From positions 1 to 64,000 of the forward strand of contig NZ_JAKUJY010000007.1 in the NCBI RefSeq assembly GCF_022664535.1: a DNA stretch of 64,000 bases, given 5' to 3'. Origin of the DNA: Sphingobium trunci (GTDB taxonomy: Bacteria; Pseudomonadota; Alphaproteobacteria; Sphingomonadales; Sphingomonadaceae). This document shows positions 33,548 through 42,405 of this stretch, piece after piece; within the stretch, counting starts at the first letter, position 1, and each line of letters begins with the position of its first letter. The position numbers and the translations under genes are program-made. A model generated the notes under the pieces. It did not search any database. It was not told the origin of the DNA and saw nothing but the letters and a program-made list of their open reading frames with translations.

Positions 33548-33685
33548 TCAGTGGGCTTTGACGAACCGGACGTCCGACCCAGGGGCCTGGGTGACATAGG
33601 TGACACGATAGCGGCCTTTGCGACGCGCCGTTTCGCGCCCTTTTCCTGTGGGTTGATCGACGATGGAAAGAGCCGGGGCGGGCAT
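33548..33685 (-). CDS. Possible small basic protein
   Basis: 45 residues from an ATG at 33685: a basic middle (PTGKGRETARRKGRYRV) and the ending TYVTQAPGSDVRFVKAH. The last ~20 codons have G or C in nearly every third position, which is the codon style of this genome. No clear ribosome site. It may be the tail of a decayed gene. Confidence 0.3.
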   Translation of the reverse strand: MPAPALSIVDQPTGKGRETARRKGRYRVTYVTQAPGSDVRFVKAH

Positions 33686-33809
33686 AGCGCGGCCTGGAGG
33701 GTGTAGGACAGGAAAAAGCGCCAGTGCGAGTGAGTTCGGGGCGGCGTTGCGTATTTCCCCTCCACCGCGCTTCCTGCTCCAACGCCTGTCGCTCCGGCAT
33801 GGCGACAGG

Positions 33810-33840
33810 AAAAAGGGCGGCGCCATGCAGGCACCGCCCT
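33810..33840 (-). terminator. Terminator of the rplJ-rplL unit
   Basis: On the - strand a GGGCGG/CCGCCC stem, extended by GGC/GCC across one mismatch, is followed by five Ts. It lies 70 bases after the rplL stop. Confidence 0.8.
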
Positions 33841-33910
33841 GAATTTCTCCGGCGCAAAGCCGGGAAGCGAGGCCCCGCGGTCGCGAGGCCCTGCATCTTG
33901 TCGACCGAAC

Positions 33911-34288
33911 TTACTTGAGTTCGACGGTCGCGCCAGCTTCTTCCAGCTGCTTCTTGACCTTCTCGGCCTCGTCCTTGCTGACGCCTTCCTTGATCGCCTT
34001 CGGCGCGCCTTCGACGAGCGCCTTGGCTTCGGTCAGGCCCAGGCCGGTGATGGCGCGGACTTCCTTGATGACGTTGATCTTCTTGCCACCGTCGCCGGTC
34101 AGGATCACGTCGAACTCGGTCTGCTCTTCAGCAGCGGCAGCAGCCGGGGCGCCGGCGGCGGGGCCAGCGACGGCGACGGCAGCGGCGGCCGAAACGCCCC
34201 ACTTTTCTTCCAGGGCCTTCGACAGCTCGGCGGCTTCGAGGACGGTCAGGGCCGACAGCTGGTCGACCAGAGCATTGATATCTGCCAT
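33911..34288 (-). CDS. rplL: 50S ribosomal protein L7/L12
   Basis: 125 residues. N-terminal dimerisation domain ([29 protein letters not shown] in part), Ala/Gly/Pro-rich hinge ([18 protein letters not shown]), and the conserved C-terminal domain ([39 protein letters not shown] in blocks such as [20 protein letters not shown]). It forms the stalk that recruits translation GTPases. It is 54 bases downstream of rplJ. Confidence 0.98.
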   Translation of the reverse strand: MADINALVDQLSALTVLEAAELSKALEEKWGVSAAAAVAVAGPAAGAPAAAAAEEQTEFDVILTGDGGKKINVIKEVRAITGLGLTEAKALVEGAPKAIKEGVSKDEAEKVKKQLEEAGATVELK

Positions 34289-34342
34289 GTTAAATTCCTA
34301 AAAAATTGAGTTGAAAACGTTCGTTTCGAAAAGGCGTGGCGA

Positions 34343-34858
34343 TTAGGCCGCGTTCTTTTCCGCATAAGCGTTGAAGACCCGTGCGAGCTGGGCAGCCGGT
34401 GCCTGGGTGACGGTCGCGAGCTTGGTCGCGGGCGCAACGAGCAGCCCGACGATCTTCGCACGCAGTTCATCCAGCGACGGCATCGAGGCGAGCGCCTTGA
34501 CGCCCTCCGCGTTCAGCATCACATCGCCCATCGCGCCGCCAACGATCTCAAGCTTGTCGTTGGTCTTGGCGAATTCGACGGCAACCTTGGCGGCAGCCAC
34601 CGGATCGGCCGAGGAGGCGAGGCCAACCGGGCCGGTCAGCAGGTCGCTGATGCCGGTATAGTCGGTGCCTTCAAGGGCGATCTTGGCGAGGCGGTTCTTC
34701 GTAACCTTGTAGGTGCCGCCGGCTTCCCGCATCTTCTGGCGCAATTGGGTCGACTGGGCGACCGTCATGCCGAGGTTGCGGGTCACGACGACCACGCCAA
34801 CATCCGCCAGATGTGCGTTCAGCGCGGAAACGACCTCAGCTTTCTGATTACGATCCAT
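34343..34858 (-). CDS. rplJ: 50S ribosomal protein L10
   Basis: 171 residues from ATG 34858 ([10 protein letters not shown]), with GGAG nine bases upstream; the frame extends further but without L10 character. Blocks: [47 protein letters not shown], and a C-terminal helix ([20 protein letters not shown]) that binds L7/L12 dimers. The usual neighbours rplA and rplK are not upstream; an rsh gene is. Confidence 0.97.
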   Translation of the reverse strand: MDRNQKAEVVSALNAHLADVGVVVVTRNLGMTVAQSTQLRQKMREAGGTYKVTKNRLAKIALEGTDYTGISDLLTGPVGLASSADPVAAAKVAVEFAKTNDKLEIVGGAMGDVMLNAEGVKALASMPSLDELRAKIVGLLVAPATKLATVTQAPAAQLARVFNAYAEKNAA

Positions 34859-35198
34859 GCCATTACTCCACTTCATGTCCGTCCGGAACATCCGGGCGAA
34901 CGGCAAAACCCGCGACGAATCGCGGGGCATCGAGTCCGAAGGGGAGAGATCGACTGGCCCGAATCCTCAAGAGGGAACAGGCAGACCCGGACAGGCGCAA
35001 GACCCGGCCGGCAAAGAACTTTTCCCCGTCTAGGCTGGAAATTAAGAAGGGCATATTCCCTTCACCAACTGTCTCGGACGGAAGACCGCCGGCATTGCTG
35101 ACGGCGGTCTGCTGCGGGCGCCCTTACAGCGCCTGACAGGCAAAAGCAACGGATAACGAGCACGCCGCTCCCACGGAAGCAGGAAAGCGGAAGACGGC
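34859..35198 (-). other. rplJ leader and upstream gap
   Basis: 340 bases without a gene between rsh and rplJ. An 8-bp inverted repeat at 35083-35110 may end rsh. The remainder should hold the rplJ promoter and the leader that L10 binds to repress its own synthesis in other bacteria, but I cannot point to convincing -35/-10 hexamers. Confidence 0.45.
35083..35110 (-). terminator. Hairpin downstream of rsh
   Basis: AGACCGCC/GGCGGTCT, an 8-bp perfect stem with a 12-base loop, 89 bases after the rsh stop. There is only a short T-containing tail, so it is a weak terminator candidate. Confidence 0.45.
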
Positions 35199-37304
35199 CT
35201 ACACCCGATCCGCCTGCACCACCGCGTCGAGCGCGCGGAGCGCCGAGAGGATGCGGTTGAGATGCTGGGCGTCGGCCACTTCCAGGTCGATGATGTCGGT
35301 GTGGAAGGGGCCTTCGCGGTTCACCAGTTGCAGGTTGAGGATGTTCGCCTTGGTCGCGCCGAACACGTTGGTGACGGCGGCCAGCGCGCCCGGCTGGTTC
35401 TTGACGATGACGGAAAGCCGCGCCGTGCCGCCCTTCGACCTGCTGTCCCAGCTCAGGTCCACCCAGTCGTCATCCTGCCCGGCCTCCAGCGAGCGGCAGT
35501 CGATGGTGTGGACCTCGATCGGTTCGCCGGTACGGCGGACGCCGACGATGCGGTCGCCCGGAACGGGGTGGCAGCAGTCGCCCAGATGATAGGCGATGCC
35601 CGGCGTCAGGCCGCGGATCGACACCGGGGCATGCTGGCGCGGATGGGCTTCCTCCATCCCCTCCGCGCTGGTCGAGCCGGGGACCAGCGCTTCCATCACT
35701 TCCGAATCGAGCAGGCGGTGGGTGGCGATGGCGACCATCAGCGAGGCGCGATCGTCCAGCTTCAGCCGCTTCAGGGCGGCCTTGAGCGCCTTGTCGCCCA
35801 GTTCGCTCGCCAGTTCGGGGGAGAAGCGGCCGATAATCTCCTCATAGAGCTTCTCGCCCAGCGCCACTTCCTCGCCGCGCTGCTTCTGGCGGATATAGCG
35901 GCGGATGGCGGCGCGCGCCTTGCCGGTGACGGCGAAGGTCAGCCAGCCGGGCTGCGGCTCCTGCCCTTCCGATTTCAGGATTTCGACCTGATCGCCATTT
36001 TCGAGCGGCGTGCGCAGCGGCACGACGCGCCCGTTGACCTTGGCGCCCACGGTCTGGTTGCCGAGCGAGGTGTGCACCGCATAGGCGAAATCGACCGGCG
36101 TCGATCCCTTGGGCAGCTGGTGCAGTTCGCCCTTGGGGGAGAAGGCGAAGATCCGGTCCTGATACATCGCCATGCGGGTATGTTCGAGCAGCTCGTCCGC
36201 ATCCTGGCTCTGTTCCAGTATCTCGACCAGGTCGCGCAGCCAGGCGGCATGATGGTCGCCCGCATCGCCCTTCTGCTTGTAGGCCCAGTGCGCGGCGAGG
36301 CCGAGTTCGGCGTCATGATGCATGTCGCGGCTGCGGATCTGCACCTCTATCCGGGCATTTTCCTGATGGATGACCGTGGTGTGCAGCGAACGGTAGCCGT
36401 TGCGCTTGGGCGTCGAGATGTAATCCTTGAACCGGCCCGGCACCATCTTGTAGGTGCGGTGGATGACGCCCAGAGCGCGGTAGCAGTCATCCTCCGTCTC
36501 GGTGATGACGCGGAACGCCATGACGTCGGTCAGCTGCTCGAAGCTGATGTGGCGTTCCTGCATCTTCTTCCAGATGGAATAGGGATGTTTCTCGCGGCCC
36601 GACACCGTGACCGACAGCCCCTTGCCGCCCAGCAGCAGTTGCAGTTCCGCGCCGATCCGATCGACCTTGTCATGGCCGCCTTCCTTCAGCTGCTCCAGCC
36701 GCTTGGTGATGCTGTCATAGGCTTCGGGTTCGAGTTCGCGGAAGGCGAGAAGCTGCATCTCGCGCATGAAGTCGTACATGCCGATCCGCTCGGCGAGCGG
36801 GGCGTAGATGTCCATCGTCTCGCGGGCGATGCGGCGGCGCTTCTGCTCATTCTTGATGAAGTGCAGGGTGCGCATATTGTGCAGCCGGTCGGCGAGCTTC
36901 ACCAGCAGCACCCGGATGTCGTCCGACATGGCGAGCAGGAATTTGCGCAGATTCTCGGCCGCCCGCTCATTTTCGGACATGGCCTCGATCTTCGACAGCT
37001 TGGTGACGCCGTCGACCATGCGGGCGACGTCCTTGCCGAAGGCGTGCTCGATCTCCTCATAGGTGACCAGCGTATCCTCTATCGTGTCGTGCAGCAGCGC
37101 GGTCACGATGGTCTGGTCGTCCAGGTTGAAGTCGGTCAAGATGCCCGCGACTTCAATCGGATGGCTGAAATAGGGGTCGCCGCTGGCGCGTTTCTGGCTG
37201 CCATGTTTCTGGACCGAAAACACATAGGCACGGTTGATCATCGCTTCGTCCGCGTCGGGATCGTAGCGTTTCACACGTTCGACAAGTTCATACTGGCGTA
37301 GCAT
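35199..37304 (-). CDS. Bifunctional (p)ppGpp synthetase/hydrolase (Rsh)
   Basis: 701 residues from ATG 37304 (MLRQYELVERVKRYDP). Order: HD hydrolase domain with HDTIEDTLVTYEEI (~60-75), synthetase domain (HPYSIWKKM, MVPGRFKDYISTPKRNGYRSLHTT in part), TGS domain (~385-445, GELHQLPKGSTPVDFAYAVH) and a C-terminal ACT domain (SVIVKNQPGALAAVTNVFGA). An intact HD motif and RFKD in the synthetase loop (not the ExDD of synthetase-only RelA) indicate both activities. Alphaproteobacteria usually have this single long Rsh. It is divergent from an HxlR regulator. Confidence 0.95.
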   Translation of the reverse strand: MLRQYELVERVKRYDPDADEAMINRAYVFSVQKHGSQKRASGDPYFSHPIEVAGILTDFNLDDQTIVTALLHDTIEDTLVTYEEIEHAFGKDVARMVDGVTKLSKIEAMSENERAAENLRKFLLAMSDDIRVLLVKLADRLHNMRTLHFIKNEQKRRRIARETMDIYAPLAERIGMYDFMREMQLLAFRELEPEAYDSITKRLEQLKEGGHDKVDRIGAELQLLLGGKGLSVTVSGREKHPYSIWKKMQERHISFEQLTDVMAFRVITETEDDCYRALGVIHRTYKMVPGRFKDYISTPKRNGYRSLHTTVIHQENARIEVQIRSRDMHHDAELGLAAHWAYKQKGDAGDHHAAWLRDLVEILEQSQDADELLEHTRMAMYQDRIFAFSPKGELHQLPKGSTPVDFAYAVHTSLGNQTVGAKVNGRVVPLRTPLENGDQVEILKSEGQEPQPGWLTFAVTGKARAAIRRYIRQKQRGEEVALGEKLYEEIIGRFSPELASELGDKALKAALKRLKLDDRASLMVAIATHRLLDSEVMEALVPGSTSAEGMEEAHPRQHAPVSIRGLTPGIAYHLGDCCHPVPGDRIVGVRRTGEPIEVHTIDCRSLEAGQDDDWVDLSWDSRSKGGTARLSVIVKNQPGALAAVTNVFGATKANILNLQLVNREGPFHTDIIDLEVADAQHLNRILSALRALDAVVQADRV

Positions 37305-37330
37305 TGTTTCCCGATTGTCCGCTCTGCCCC

Positions 37331-37341
37331 TTGCAGTGCAA
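37331..37341. promoter_or_regulatory. Palindrome in the rsh/HxlR gap
   Basis: TTGCAGTGCAA is a perfect inverted repeat; TGCACTTTTGCAA recurs imperfectly ~35 bases on. It could be the operator of the adjacent HxlR-family regulator. Confidence 0.3.
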
Positions 37342-37405
37342 CAAAAAAATCCCATTTCACAAAAACGCGCTGCACTTTTGCAACAGCGATGGCTTTGAGC
37401 TATCT

Positions 37406-37921
37406 ATGGGACCCATGAAGCATAATCTGGCGCAGGATCTGCAACAATGCGCGCTTCCGAGCGCGCTGGAGGCCATGGGCGAACGCTGGTCGTTCCTGAT
37501 CCTGAGGGGTGCCCTGTCGGGCATTCGCCATTTCGAGGATTTCCAGTCGATCCTGGGCATCGCCCGCAACATCCTGGCCAATCGCCTCGCCCGGCTGGTC
37601 GAAAACGGCATATTGGTGCGCCAGCCGATGCAGTGCGACCGGCGCAAGGTGGAATATCGGCTGACCGAAAAAGGGCAGGATCTGGCGCCCGCCATGATCG
37701 CGCTGCGCCAGTGGGGCGAGAAATGGGGCTGCGGTCCCATCGCCTGCCAGGTGCTGGCCGACAGCCGCGACCGGCAGCCGATCCGCAAGATGGCCATCCA
37801 GGCGCATGACGGCCGCACGCTGGACCTGAGCGACCTGGTGTGGCTGTGCATCGATGAGGAAACGCCGGTCGCGGCTGCGCCCGTGCCTGAAACGGTGCCG
37901 GAAACGGTGAAGGCGGCCTGA
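37406..37921 (+). CDS. HxlR-family transcriptional regulator
   Basis: 171 residues from ATG 37406 (an ATG at 37415 is also possible; no strong ribosome site for either). Winged helix of the HxlR type: CALPSALEAMGERWSFLILRGALSGIRHFEDF (in blocks LEAMGERWSFLILRGAL and HFEDFQSILGIARNILANRL), then VRQPMQCDRRKVEYRLTEKG. Cys near residue 13 and at CDRR might sense oxidants, as in some relatives. The C-terminal third is longer than a minimal HxlR. The target is unknown. Confidence 0.88.
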   Translation: MGPMKHNLAQDLQQCALPSALEAMGERWSFLILRGALSGIRHFEDFQSILGIARNILANRLARLVENGILVRQPMQCDRRKVEYRLTEKGQDLAPAMIALRQWGEKWGCGPIACQVLADSRDRQPIRKMAIQAHDGRTLDLSDLVWLCIDEETPVAAAPVPETVPETVKAA

Positions 37922-37954
37922 CGGAGCGCTTGGTTTTGACGAGGGGCCGTCGTC

Positions 37955-38013
37955 GTCCCGAAAACCGGGCCGTGTAAAAAAACCGGTTCCCACTTTTTCG
38001 CCTGATGCTCTAG
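37955..38013 (+). repeat. Alphaproteobacterial intergenic repeat
   Basis: CCCGAAAACCGGG, then AACCGGTTCCCACTTTTTCG and GATGCTCTAG. I recognise this wording as an interspersed non-coding repeat found widely in alphaproteobacteria. It lies just before the histidine kinase gene. Confidence 0.5.
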
Positions 38014-38023
38014 TCTGACCGCA

Positions 38024-39130
38024 ATGTCAGTGCATCGCTTCCAACCGCAGCCCTTCTTCGCGGACAAGAACCGCGCTTTCTGGAACCTCCAGTCGCTGGG
38101 CTGGGCCGGGGCCTTCCTGCTGCGCGGTTCATCGACCATCGCCAACGGGCAGCCGCTTTCCAGCCTGATTCCGGTGATGATCTCGACCGTGTCGGGCTAT
38201 TCGGTGACGCTGCTGATCGCGGTGGTGTTCCGCTTCCTGCAACGGCAGCGGCCGATCATCACCTGGGGCGCGTCGATCGTGACGGTGGTCGTGGCGGCGG
38301 GGCTGGTGGCCTTCATCGACGCCTGGGTGTTCTCGACCCAGAACCGGGGCAGCGAGACGGCGGGGCTGCAACTGTTCCTGGGCGCCTTCTATCTCAGCAT
38401 GACATTGCTGGGGGCCTGGTCCGCGCTTTATTATGCGATCAATTTCTACCTGACGGTGGAGGAGCAGGCGGACCAGCTGCTGCGGCTGGAAAACCAGGCG
38501 TCGAGCGCGCAGCTGGCGATGCTGCGTTACCAGCTCAACCCGCATTTCCTGTTCAATACGCTCAACAGCATTTCGACCCTGGTGCTGCTGAAGCAGACCG
38601 ACCGGGCCAATGCGATGCTCTCGCGCCTGTCCTCCTTCCTGCGCTATACGCTGATCAACGAGCCGACCGCGCAGGTGACGATCGAGCAGGAGATCGAGAC
38701 GCTGAAACTCTATCTCGAAATCGAAAAGATGCGGTTCGAGGACCGTTTGCGGCCCGTCTTTCACATCGATCCGGCGGTGGCGCAGTCGCGCCTGCCCTCG
38801 CTGCTGCTCCAGCCGCTGGTCGAAAATGCCATCAAATATGCGGTCACGCCCAAGGAGGAGGGGGCCGAAATCTCCGTCACGGCGCAGCCTGCCGGTGAAA
38901 ATGTCCGGATCATCGTATCCGACACGGGTCCGGGATTGAATGAGGGGTTCACCCGCCCGAACAATCCTGTCAGCGAAGGAACGGGCGTCGGCCTGGCGAA
39001 TATCCGCGACCGCCTGATTCAGGCCTTCGGGGAACGACAGAGCTTCGAAACGCGTTCCACGCCAGGCGGCTTTTCGGTCCTGATCGAAATGCCGCTTAAC
39101 CTGGATGAACCATCGAGAGTGGCCGCATGA
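38024..39130 (+). CDS. LytS/YehU-type sensor histidine kinase
   Basis: 368 residues. Four transmembrane helices at ~25-150 without a recognisable periplasmic sensor domain. Then a His-kinase domain with QLNPHFLFNTLNSISTLVLL (phospho-His in NPHFLFN), and an HATPase domain (LPSLLLQPLVENAIKYAV, IIVSDTGPGLNEGF, GTGVGLANIRDRLIQAFG). Its stop overlaps the start of the LytTR regulator (ATGA), so the two are a translationally coupled pair. The stimulus is unknown. Confidence 0.92.
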   Translation: MSVHRFQPQPFFADKNRAFWNLQSLGWAGAFLLRGSSTIANGQPLSSLIPVMISTVSGYSVTLLIAVVFRFLQRQRPIITWGASIVTVVVAAGLVAFIDAWVFSTQNRGSETAGLQLFLGAFYLSMTLLGAWSALYYAINFYLTVEEQADQLLRLENQASSAQLAMLRYQLNPHFLFNTLNSISTLVLLKQTDRANAMLSRLSSFLRYTLINEPTAQVTIEQEIETLKLYLEIEKMRFEDRLRPVFHIDPAVAQSRLPSLLLQPLVENAIKYAVTPKEEGAEISVTAQPAGENVRIIVSDTGPGLNEGFTRPNNPVSEGTGVGLANIRDRLIQAFGERQSFETRSTPGGFSVLIEMPLNLDEPSRVAA

Positions 39131-39930
39131 CCATCAGAACAATCCTCGTCGACGACGAAAGCCTGGCTATCCAAGGCCTCAAGCTGCGTCTGGAAGCGCA
39201 TGAGGATGTCGAAATCGTAGAAACCTGTTCCAACGGCCGTGAAGCGATCCGCGCCATCAAGACGCACAAACCCGACCTTGTGTTCCTCGACATTCAGATG
39301 CCCGGTTTCGACGGCTTTTCCGTCGTGCAGGGGCTGATGGAGGTCGAACCCCCGCTCTTCATCTTCTGCACCGCCTATAGCGACCATGCCATCCGCGCCT
39401 TCGAGGCGCAGGCGGTCGACTATCTGATGAAGCCGGTGGAGGAGGGACGGCTGGCCGACGCGCTGGACCGGGTGCGCCAGCGCCTGTCGGAAAGGCGGCA
39501 GGTGCAGGAAGCCGAGAAACTGCGCGAGGTGCTGGCGGAGGTCGCGCCCGACGCGATGACCGAATTCGACTCCGGCGACGAGGATGCGCCGGCCGCCAAC
39601 CGCTTCGAAAAACTTATCAACATCAAGGATCGCGGGCAGATTTTCCGCGTGGACGTGGATTCGATCGAGCGGATCGACGCGGCGGGCGACTATATGTGCA
39701 TCTATACCGCCGACAATTCGCTGATCCTGCGCGAGACGATGAAGGATCTGGAAAAGCGGCTCGACCCGCGCAATTTCCAGCGGGTGCACCGCTCCACCAT
39801 CGTCAATCTGAGCCAGGTGCGGCAGGTGAAGCCGCATACCAACGGCGAATGCTTCCTGGTGCTGGAATCCGGCGCGCAGGTAAAGGTCAGCCGCTCCTAT
39901 CGCGACGTGGTGGCGCGGTTCGTGCACTGA
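39127..39930 (+). CDS. LytTR-type response regulator
   Basis: 267 residues. Receiver domain: ILVDDESLAIQGLKLRLEAH, phospho-Asp in LVFLDIQMPGFDGFSV (~residue 57), Lys in YLMKPVEEGRLADAL. LytTR DNA-binding domain from ~165 (RGQIFRVDVDSIERIDAAGDYMCIY in part, FQRVHRSTIVNLSQVRQVKPHTNGE in part, VKVSRSYRDVVARF). The partner kinase is directly upstream. Target genes are not evident nearby. Confidence 0.93.
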   Translation: MTIRTILVDDESLAIQGLKLRLEAHEDVEIVETCSNGREAIRAIKTHKPDLVFLDIQMPGFDGFSVVQGLMEVEPPLFIFCTAYSDHAIRAFEAQAVDYLMKPVEEGRLADALDRVRQRLSERRQVQEAEKLREVLAEVAPDAMTEFDSGDEDAPAANRFEKLINIKDRGQIFRVDVDSIERIDAAGDYMCIYTADNSLILRETMKDLEKRLDPRNFQRVHRSTIVNLSQVRQVKPHTNGECFLVLESGAQVKVSRSYRDVVARFVH

Positions 39931-39933
39931 CGC

Positions 39934-40350
39934 TTAACGGAACACCCATTGCCGGTTGAGGCCGAACACCACGGCCGGCGTCACGAAGACCATGGCCGGG
40001 ATGGGCGACCATTCCGGCCATCGCATATGGGTGACGCACAGCCACACCCAGAGCGCGTTCAGCGCATAGCTGATGAGCGATACCGCGAGGAAGCGGAAAC
40101 CGCGCGCCGCCTGGTTGTCGCGGCCGCCATGGCCGCGGAAGGTGAAGGCGCTGTGCGTGACATAGCCGATCAGCACCGCCGCCAGATAGCCGATGCCGTT
40201 GGCGACCTGCGGATGCAGGCCGACCGGCGCCGCCAGCGTCCAGTAGATCGTCGCCTGGCAGGCGGTCACGAACAGCCCTGTCAGGCCGTATCGGACGATC
40301 TGCCAGAACAGGGCTTGCTGATGCGGTGTCAAGATTTGGAGGATTTTCAT
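39934..40350 (-). CDS. GtrA family membrane protein
   Basis: 138 residues, four transmembrane helices: LFWQIVRYGLTGLFVTACQATIYW (RYGLTGL is the family start), NGIGYLAAVLIGYVTHSAFTF, FRFLAVSLISYALNALWVWL and the last ending VVFGLNRQWVF. GtrA proteins are thought to flip polyprenyl-linked sugars or help glycosylation. It is divergent from a large GT-C-like membrane protein (140 bases apart), so the two may act together. Confidence 0.88.
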   Translation of the reverse strand: MKILQILTPHQQALFWQIVRYGLTGLFVTACQATIYWTLAAPVGLHPQVANGIGYLAAVLIGYVTHSAFTFRGHGGRDNQAARGFRFLAVSLISYALNALWVWLCVTHMRWPEWSPIPAMVFVTPAVVFGLNRQWVFR

Positions 40351-40385
40351 GCCGCCCCGTTGCGCTTTGATGCGGAGCCTCTAAA

Positions 40386-40410
40386 GCGGATTTCGTTTTC
40401 ACGAAACCGC
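40386..40410. repeat. Hairpin-forming intergenic repeat
   Basis: GCGGATTTCG, TTTTCA loop, CGAAACCGC: a stem with one bulged A. The preceding CTCTAAA and the hairpin sequence look like a dispersed alphaproteobacterial intergenic repeat. It lies in the divergent gap between the GtrA gene and the GT-C-like gene. Confidence 0.4.
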
Positions 40411-40488
40411 CTTGGATGTTTTTGATGCCGCATTTTCTGAGCCATCGACCGATAGCGGTCGAGTGGAAAATGCTGTGATCGGGCGCCC

Positions 40489-42405
40489 ATGAACCTGCAA
40501 GGCTGGCCTGCCGTGCGTTCGCGCGCCGCGTTCCTGGCGGGGAAATTCTCCGCCTATGCCGATCGCCACTGGAAATGGCTGACGCTGCTGCTGTGGATCG
40601 CCCTGATGGCCGGGTTCCTGGTGGTGCGCTGGCCGCAGATCCACTGGCTCACTCTGAGCGATACCGACGACAATATCCGTTTCGTGCAGGTGAAGGACTG
40701 GCTGGCGGGGCAAGGCTGGTACGATCTGCGCCAATATCGGCTCGATCCGCCCGCGGGCTTCAACATCCACTGGTCGCGGCTGGTGGACCTGCCGATCGCG
40801 GGGCTGATGCTGTTCTTCCGCGCCTTCCTCGACCAGGGGCTGGCGGACCGGCTGGCCTGCGGCATCGCGCCGATGATCCCGATCCTGCCGCTGATGCTGG
40901 GGCTGGGCTTCATCGCCCGGCGGCTGGCGGGGGGCAATAGCTGGATATTGGCGGCCGCCGCGCCCTTCGCCGCGCAGATGGGCATCAGCATGTTCATGCC
41001 CATGCGGATCGACCATCATGGCTGGCAGCTCGCCCTCACCGTGCTGATGCTGGCCGGGCTGATCGATCGCAACTGGCTGCGCGGCGGGATCGTCGCCGGG
41101 GTCAGCAGCGCGCTTTCCATCGCCATCGGCATGGAGATGATCGTCTACCTGGCGGCAGGCGGCGCGTTGATCGCATTGCGCTGGGTGTTCAAGGATGGCG
41201 CGGCGCGGCGGATGCTGCCCTATGCGTTGAGCCTGACCGGCGCGACGTCGCTCTGCTTCCTGGTCTTTGCCAGCCATGCCAACCGCCAGATGGTGTGCGA
41301 CGCGATCTCGCCCATCTGGGTCGCGATCTTCGCGGCGGCTTCGGCGGGGATGGTGCTGCTGGCGTTGCTGCCGCTCAGGAACTGGCCCGCGCGCCTGGGT
41401 GCGGGCATCTTGGTCGGCGCGGCGGTGGCGGCCTTTGCCTGGCTGAACTGGCCGCAATGCCTGTCGGGCGCCTATCAGATCTCGCCCGAATTGCAGAAGC
41501 TCTGGCTCGCCAATATCCGCGAGGCCAAGCCGATCAGCGTCCAGCCCTGGAGCCTGATCGTGCCGTTGATGGCGATTCCGGTCGCGGGCGTCATCGGCCT
41601 TGTCTGGGCATTGTGGGATTCGCGGCGCGACGGCGACCGGCTCTGGGCCTGGGCGACGGTGGGGCTGATGATGCTGTTTTCGACCGCCCTGCTGTTCTGG
41701 CAACTGCGCGCCGGGCCTGCGGCGCAGTTGCTGGCGATCCCGCCCGCGGCCTGGGCGGCCTATCGCCTGCTCTGCCTGATCGGGACGGGGCGCCCGCTGG
41801 TGCGGGGGCTGGCGCTGCTGGGGACCGCGCTGGTCGCCGTGGTGGTCTTCGCGACCCCGCTCTATCCGCAGATGAACGCGCTCTGGGCCAGGGCGACGGG
41901 CGAGGCGCCCAAGCCGCAAAAGCCGGCCGTCGCCACCCGCAAGGCCGCGATCAACAAGGCCAATGGCCGTTGCCGCACGCTGCCCGTGCTGGAGGTGCTG
42001 AACCAGCTTCCGCCCGCGACCATCTTCACCATGGTGGATCTGGGGCCGCGCCTGATCGCGACGACCCACCATAGCGCGGTCGCCGGTCCCTATCATCGCA
42101 ACGGGGCGGTGATTCTGGACATGCACCATGCCTATGACGGGCCGGCGGACGCGTTCCGGCCGATCGCGGCGAAACATCATGCGACCTATCTGCTGGTCTG
42201 TCCCGGCTTCCCGGAAGGCACCATCTACCAGTCGCGCAGCCCCAGGGGCTTCTACGCCGGGCTGATGCGGGGGGAGGTGCCGGACTGGCTTCATCCCGTC
42301 CCGCTCAGGACGGGCCTGACGCTGCCCTACACCCTCTATCGCATCGATTATGGACGGCGTCCGTCATCAGCGTCGGGCGACGAAAAAGTCCCGCAGCAGC
42401 GCTGA
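40489..42405 (+). CDS. Large multi-spanning GT-C-like membrane protein
   Basis: 638 residues, about eleven transmembrane helices up to ~residue 465, then a ~170-residue soluble C-terminal domain. The first extracytoplasmic loop holds LSDTDDNIRFVQVKDWL with an acidic DTDD cluster and DPPAGFNIHWSRLVDLPIA, the kind of loop found in STT3/oligosaccharyltransferase-like and other GT-C glycosyltransferases. The tail (IFTMVDLGPRLIATTHHSAVAGPYHR in part) resembles the periplasmic domains of such enzymes. Substrate unknown. The neighbouring GtrA-family gene supports a lipid-linked sugar role. Its 3' end overlaps tadA (opposite strand) by 39 bases. Confidence 0.75.
   Translation: MNLQGWPAVRSRAAFLAGKFSAYADRHWKWLTLLLWIALMAGFLVVRWPQIHWLTLSDTDDNIRFVQVKDWLAGQGWYDLRQYRLDPPAGFNIHWSRLVDLPIAGLMLFFRAFLDQGLADRLACGIAPMIPILPLMLGLGFIARRLAGGNSWILAAAAPFAAQMGISMFMPMRIDHHGWQLALTVLMLAGLIDRNWLRGGIVAGVSSALSIAIGMEMIVYLAAGGALIALRWVFKDGAARRMLPYALSLTGATSLCFLVFASHANRQMVCDAISPIWVAIFAAASAGMVLLALLPLRNWPARLGAGILVGAAVAAFAWLNWPQCLSGAYQISPELQKLWLANIREAKPISVQPWSLIVPLMAIPVAGVIGLVWALWDSRRDGDRLWAWATVGLMMLFSTALLFWQLRAGPAAQLLAIPPAAWAAYRLLCLIGTGRPLVRGLALLGTALVAVVVFATPLYPQMNALWARATGEAPKPQKPAVATRKAAINKANGRCRTLPVLEVLNQLPPATIFTMVDLGPRLIATTHHSAVAGPYHRNGAVILDMHHAYDGPADAFRPIAAKHHATYLLVCPGFPEGTIYQSRSPRGFYAGLMRGEVPDWLHPVPLRTGLTLPYTLYRIDYGRRPSSASGDEKVPQQR

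Larger units (their letters stand above)
33542..33910. other. Gap between the amidohydrolase gene and rplL
   Basis: About 370 bases with the rplL terminator at 33810-33840 and one weak small reading frame on the - strand (33548-33685, listed separately). I see no other gene. Confidence 0.5.

Noticed and set aside
33520..33834. 104-codon - strand frame in the gap before rplL
   Set aside because: It crosses the rplL terminator and has no codon bias or ribosome site; only the shorter frame at 33548-33685 looks at all plausible.
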